Shown one piece after another: positions 5,893-7,886 of a stretch of DNA of 7,886 nt. The stretch lies in contig JALVWW010000275.1 of NCBI GenBank assembly GCA_027023175.1, positions 1 through 7,886 on the forward strand, written 5' to 3'. The stretch is from Campylobacterales bacterium (GTDB lineage: Bacteria; Campylobacterota; Campylobacteria; Campylobacterales; JALSKU01). A program made the translations under genes and the position numbers. The first letter of the stretch is position 1. Every line of letters starts with the position of its first letter. The notes beneath the pieces are model-generated. The model was given only the letters and a program-made list of their open reading frames with translations. It made no database searches and had not been told where the DNA came from.

Positions 5893-7885
5893 CATCATCT
5901 CCTAAAGGCTCATTTAGTCTTTCATTTTTTCTTTTATATTCCGGTTGTAACTCAAAATGCATCAAAGCATCTTGTATCTCCCACCTGTCTTTTCCCTCGG
6001 CTTCCATTTTTTCTCTGATTGCATCGACTTCGGCTTGTCTTTTTTCGCTCAAAGGATTTTCTATAATCATACCTTTTCTACCATACCCTCTAAAGGCAGG
6101 AGGCATTTCCATCTTCATGATATCAAGAGGTTCATAAGTAAGAATCGGCTCATTATCATCTTCAAAGCCCCAAGAGTACAAGCTTCTTTTTAACCAGTTT
6201 GCATCATCTCTTTTTAGATAATCTTCTCTATAGTGAGCACCTCGGCTCTCAGTCCTGTCTCTTGCACCTTTTGCCACGCAAAGTGCGATTTTAAGCATTT
6301 TAGGTAGTCTATAGGCATTTACAAGTTCAGGATTGAAGTCACTATTTTTGTTTTTGATGGAAACTTTTTTACTTTTTATATAAAGTTCTTTTAGCTCTTC
6401 AACGGCTTCTTCAAGTTCACTTCCTGTTCTAAAGATGCCCACTTTTTCATCCATTATCTCTCTCATTCTTCTTCTGATGTCGTAGAGGTTTTCTCCACCA
6501 TCGTTGTGGATAATACTCTCAATATAATCTTGCTGTTTTTTTATCTGTTGTTTTATAAAGTCAGTATCAAAATCAATATCGACTTTTTCACAATGATCAG
6601 CCATGTAGTTACCTACTATCATGCCTGATACAACTGTTTCAGATACTGAGTTTCCACCAAGTCTGTTAAATCCGTGAAGATCCCAACAAGCTGCCTCTCC
6701 ACAGGCAAAAAGTCCTTCCATGTTGTATGCGGCTCCGGTTGGTTTTACTCTGATACCACCCATTGAGTAGTGCTGCATCGGACGAACAGGAAGCCATCCT
6801 TTTTTACCTTCATCAGCAGGATCTATTCCATTGAAAGTCTTTGCGATATCTTGAACATCTCTTAGGTTTTTCTCTATATGTTCTCTTCCTAAAATTGATA
6901 TGTCAAGCCATAAATGAGGGCCATAAGGTGAAGGTACACCTTTACCTTTTCTTATATGTTCCATCATTCTTCTACTGACAACATCACGGCTTGCAAGCTC
7001 TTTCTTTTCAGGTTCATAATCAGGCATAAATCTGTGGCCATCCACATCCCTTAGGATTCCGCCGTCACCCCTACATCCTTCGGTAAGTAGAATTCCTGAA
7101 GGTACTATAGGTGTCGGGTGAAACTGGACCGCTTCCATATTACCAAGATATCCGCCGGCTTCGAGTGTAATAGCTTGACCGATACCTTCACATATTACGG
7201 CATTTGTAGTATTTTGATAAATTCTTCCGTATCCTCCGGTAGCTATAAGGGTAGCTCTTGCAACATATGCTGAAAGTTCACCTGTTACCAAGTCTCTCAC
7301 AACTGCGCCATAACACTTACCCTCTTTATTTATGATGGAAATAGCTTCTTTTCTGTCCTCTATGACAACACCGTCTTTTATGGCTTCATTTGCTACACCA
7401 TATAGCATAGTGTGTCCGGTGGCATCAGAAGTAAAACATGTTCTCCACTTTTTGGTACCGCCAAAGTCTCTTGACTGGATAAGTCCGTGAGCCTTTTCAT
7501 CTTCAACTATGGTTGTTCTTTGTGCATTTATGACAACATTTCTGGGACCCTTTTTTATCCTGGTCCATGGAACGCCCCAGGCGGCCAATTCTCTTATGGC
7601 TTTTGGAGCAGTTGTCACAAACATTCTTGCAACTTCCTGGTCACATCCCCAGTCACTTCCTTTTACTGTATCTGCAAAGTGAACATCTTCGTTGTCGCCT
7701 TGTCCCATTTTGGAATTTGCAAGGCTTGCTTGCATACCACCCTGGGCAGCTGCTGAGTGGGATCTCTTTACCGGAACCAAAGATAAAACAACTGCATTCA
7801 ATCCTCTTTTTTGAGCTACAACGGCAGCTCTAAGACCTGCCAGTCCTCCTCCGATGATCAAAGCATCATGATAAAATACTTTCAT
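5885..7885 (-). CDS. frdA: Fumarate reductase flavoprotein subunit
   Basis: FrdA is the 666-residue catalytic subunit that reduces fumarate to succinate on the cytoplasmic side of the membrane. It has the Rossmann FAD motif GGGLAGLRAA at 12-21 and the covalent FAD-linking histidine H43 in RSHSAAAQGG, the same position as in W. succinogenes. Substrate-site residues are recognisable: H256 in HPTP, T268/E269 in LLTEG, R300 in ASRDVVSRR (the proton-shuttle arginine), H372 in QHYSMGG and R408 in FNRLGG. The absence of a twin-arginine leader separates it from the periplasmic methylmenaquinol-type MfrA. It is about ten residues longer than the Wolinella protein as I recall it, with small differences near 356-364 and an acidic tail ending GDDDE. 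The start ATG is one base from the window edge, so its ribosome binding site is not visible. In Wolinella and Campylobacter the order is frdC-frdA-frdB, so frdC probably lies upstream. Confidence 0.97.
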   Translation of the reverse strand: MKVFYHDALIIGGGLAGLRAAVVAQKRGLNAVVLSLVPVKRSHSAAAQGGMQASLANSKMGQGDNEDVHFADTVKGSDWGCDQEVARMFVTTAPKAIRELAAWGVPWTRIKKGPRNVVINAQRTTIVEDEKAHGLIQSRDFGGTKKWRTCFTSDATGHTMLYGVANEAIKDGVVIEDRKEAISIINKEGKCYGAVVRDLVTGELSAYVARATLIATGGYGRIYQNTTNAVICEGIGQAITLEAGGYLGNMEAVQFHPTPIVPSGILLTEGCRGDGGILRDVDGHRFMPDYEPEKKELASRDVVSRRMMEHIRKGKGVPSPYGPHLWLDISILGREHIEKNLRDVQDIAKTFNGIDPADEGKKGWLPVRPMQHYSMGGIRVKPTGAAYNMEGLFACGEAACWDLHGFNRLGGNSVSETVVSGMIVGNYMADHCEKVDIDFDTDFIKQQIKKQQDYIESIIHNDGGENLYDIRRRMREIMDEKVGIFRTGSELEEAVEELKELYIKSKKVSIKNKNSDFNPELVNAYRLPKMLKIALCVAKGARDRTESRGAHYREDYLKRDDANWLKRSLYSWGFEDDNEPILTYEPLDIMKMEMPPAFRGYGRKGMIIENPLSEKRQAEVDAIREKMEAEGKDRWEIQDALMHFELQPEYKRKNERLNEPLGDDDE

Positions 7886-7886
7886 T

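Noticed and set aside
5640..6137. Plus-strand open frame of 165 codons
   Set aside because: It lies across the ends of frdA and frdB, which are unmistakable on the other strand. Its product is Ser/Leu/Phe-rich without domain motifs, as expected for an antisense shadow.
5885..7885. Periplasmic methylmenaquinol:fumarate reductase (MfrA/SdhA-type) rather than FrdA
   Set aside because: There is no twin-arginine signal at the N-terminus, and the sequence follows cytoplasmic Wolinella FrdA closely from its first residues.

Overview
The window looks like a piece of a Campylobacterota (formerly Epsilonproteobacteria) chromosome. FrdA and FrdB closely resemble the Wolinella succinogenes and Campylobacter jejuni menaquinol:fumarate reductase subunits. 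The DNA is A+T-rich with long A/T runs, and the gene order frdA-frdB-dlp1-dlp2 matches, from memory, the C. jejuni block Cj0409-Cj0412. The genus cannot be settled from the sequence; a Sulfurimonas/Sulfurovum/Arcobacter-type relative is as plausible as Campylobacter itself. No other species-level evidence was used.

All real genes lie on the minus strand and read from high to low coordinates. In transcription order they are: frdA (7885-5885), the flavoprotein of fumarate reductase, complete, with its start one base inside the window edge; frdB (5892-5164), the three-cluster iron-sulfur subunit, overlapping frdA; a 58-base spacer that holds a strong hairpin covering the next ribosome binding site; a large dynamin-like GTPase of 774 residues (5105-2781, DLP1-like); a second dynamin-like GTPase of 676 residues (2784-754, DLP2-like), which starts on TTG in a 4-base overlap; a 50-base spacer with a candidate promoter; and two small membrane proteins (703-293, and 296 running off the left edge) that look like the two halves of a split YraQ/ArsP-type (DUF318) permease, again in a 4-base overlap. 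The frdC cytochrome b subunit is expected just beyond the right edge but is not visible.

Functionally, FrdA and FrdB form the cytoplasmic catalytic part of the complex that reduces fumarate with electrons from menaquinol, or possibly oxidises succinate. The two dynamin-like proteins probably form a hetero-oligomer that tethers or remodels membranes, as shown for the C. jejuni pair. The permease halves are likely a separate transcription unit. The coding density is very high, with no gene-free stretch over 60 bases and no RNA genes, mobile elements or CRISPR arrays. The most interesting non-coding signal is the three-armed repeat between frdB and dlp1, which can fold in two mutually exclusive ways, one of which hides the dlp1 ribosome binding site and start codon.
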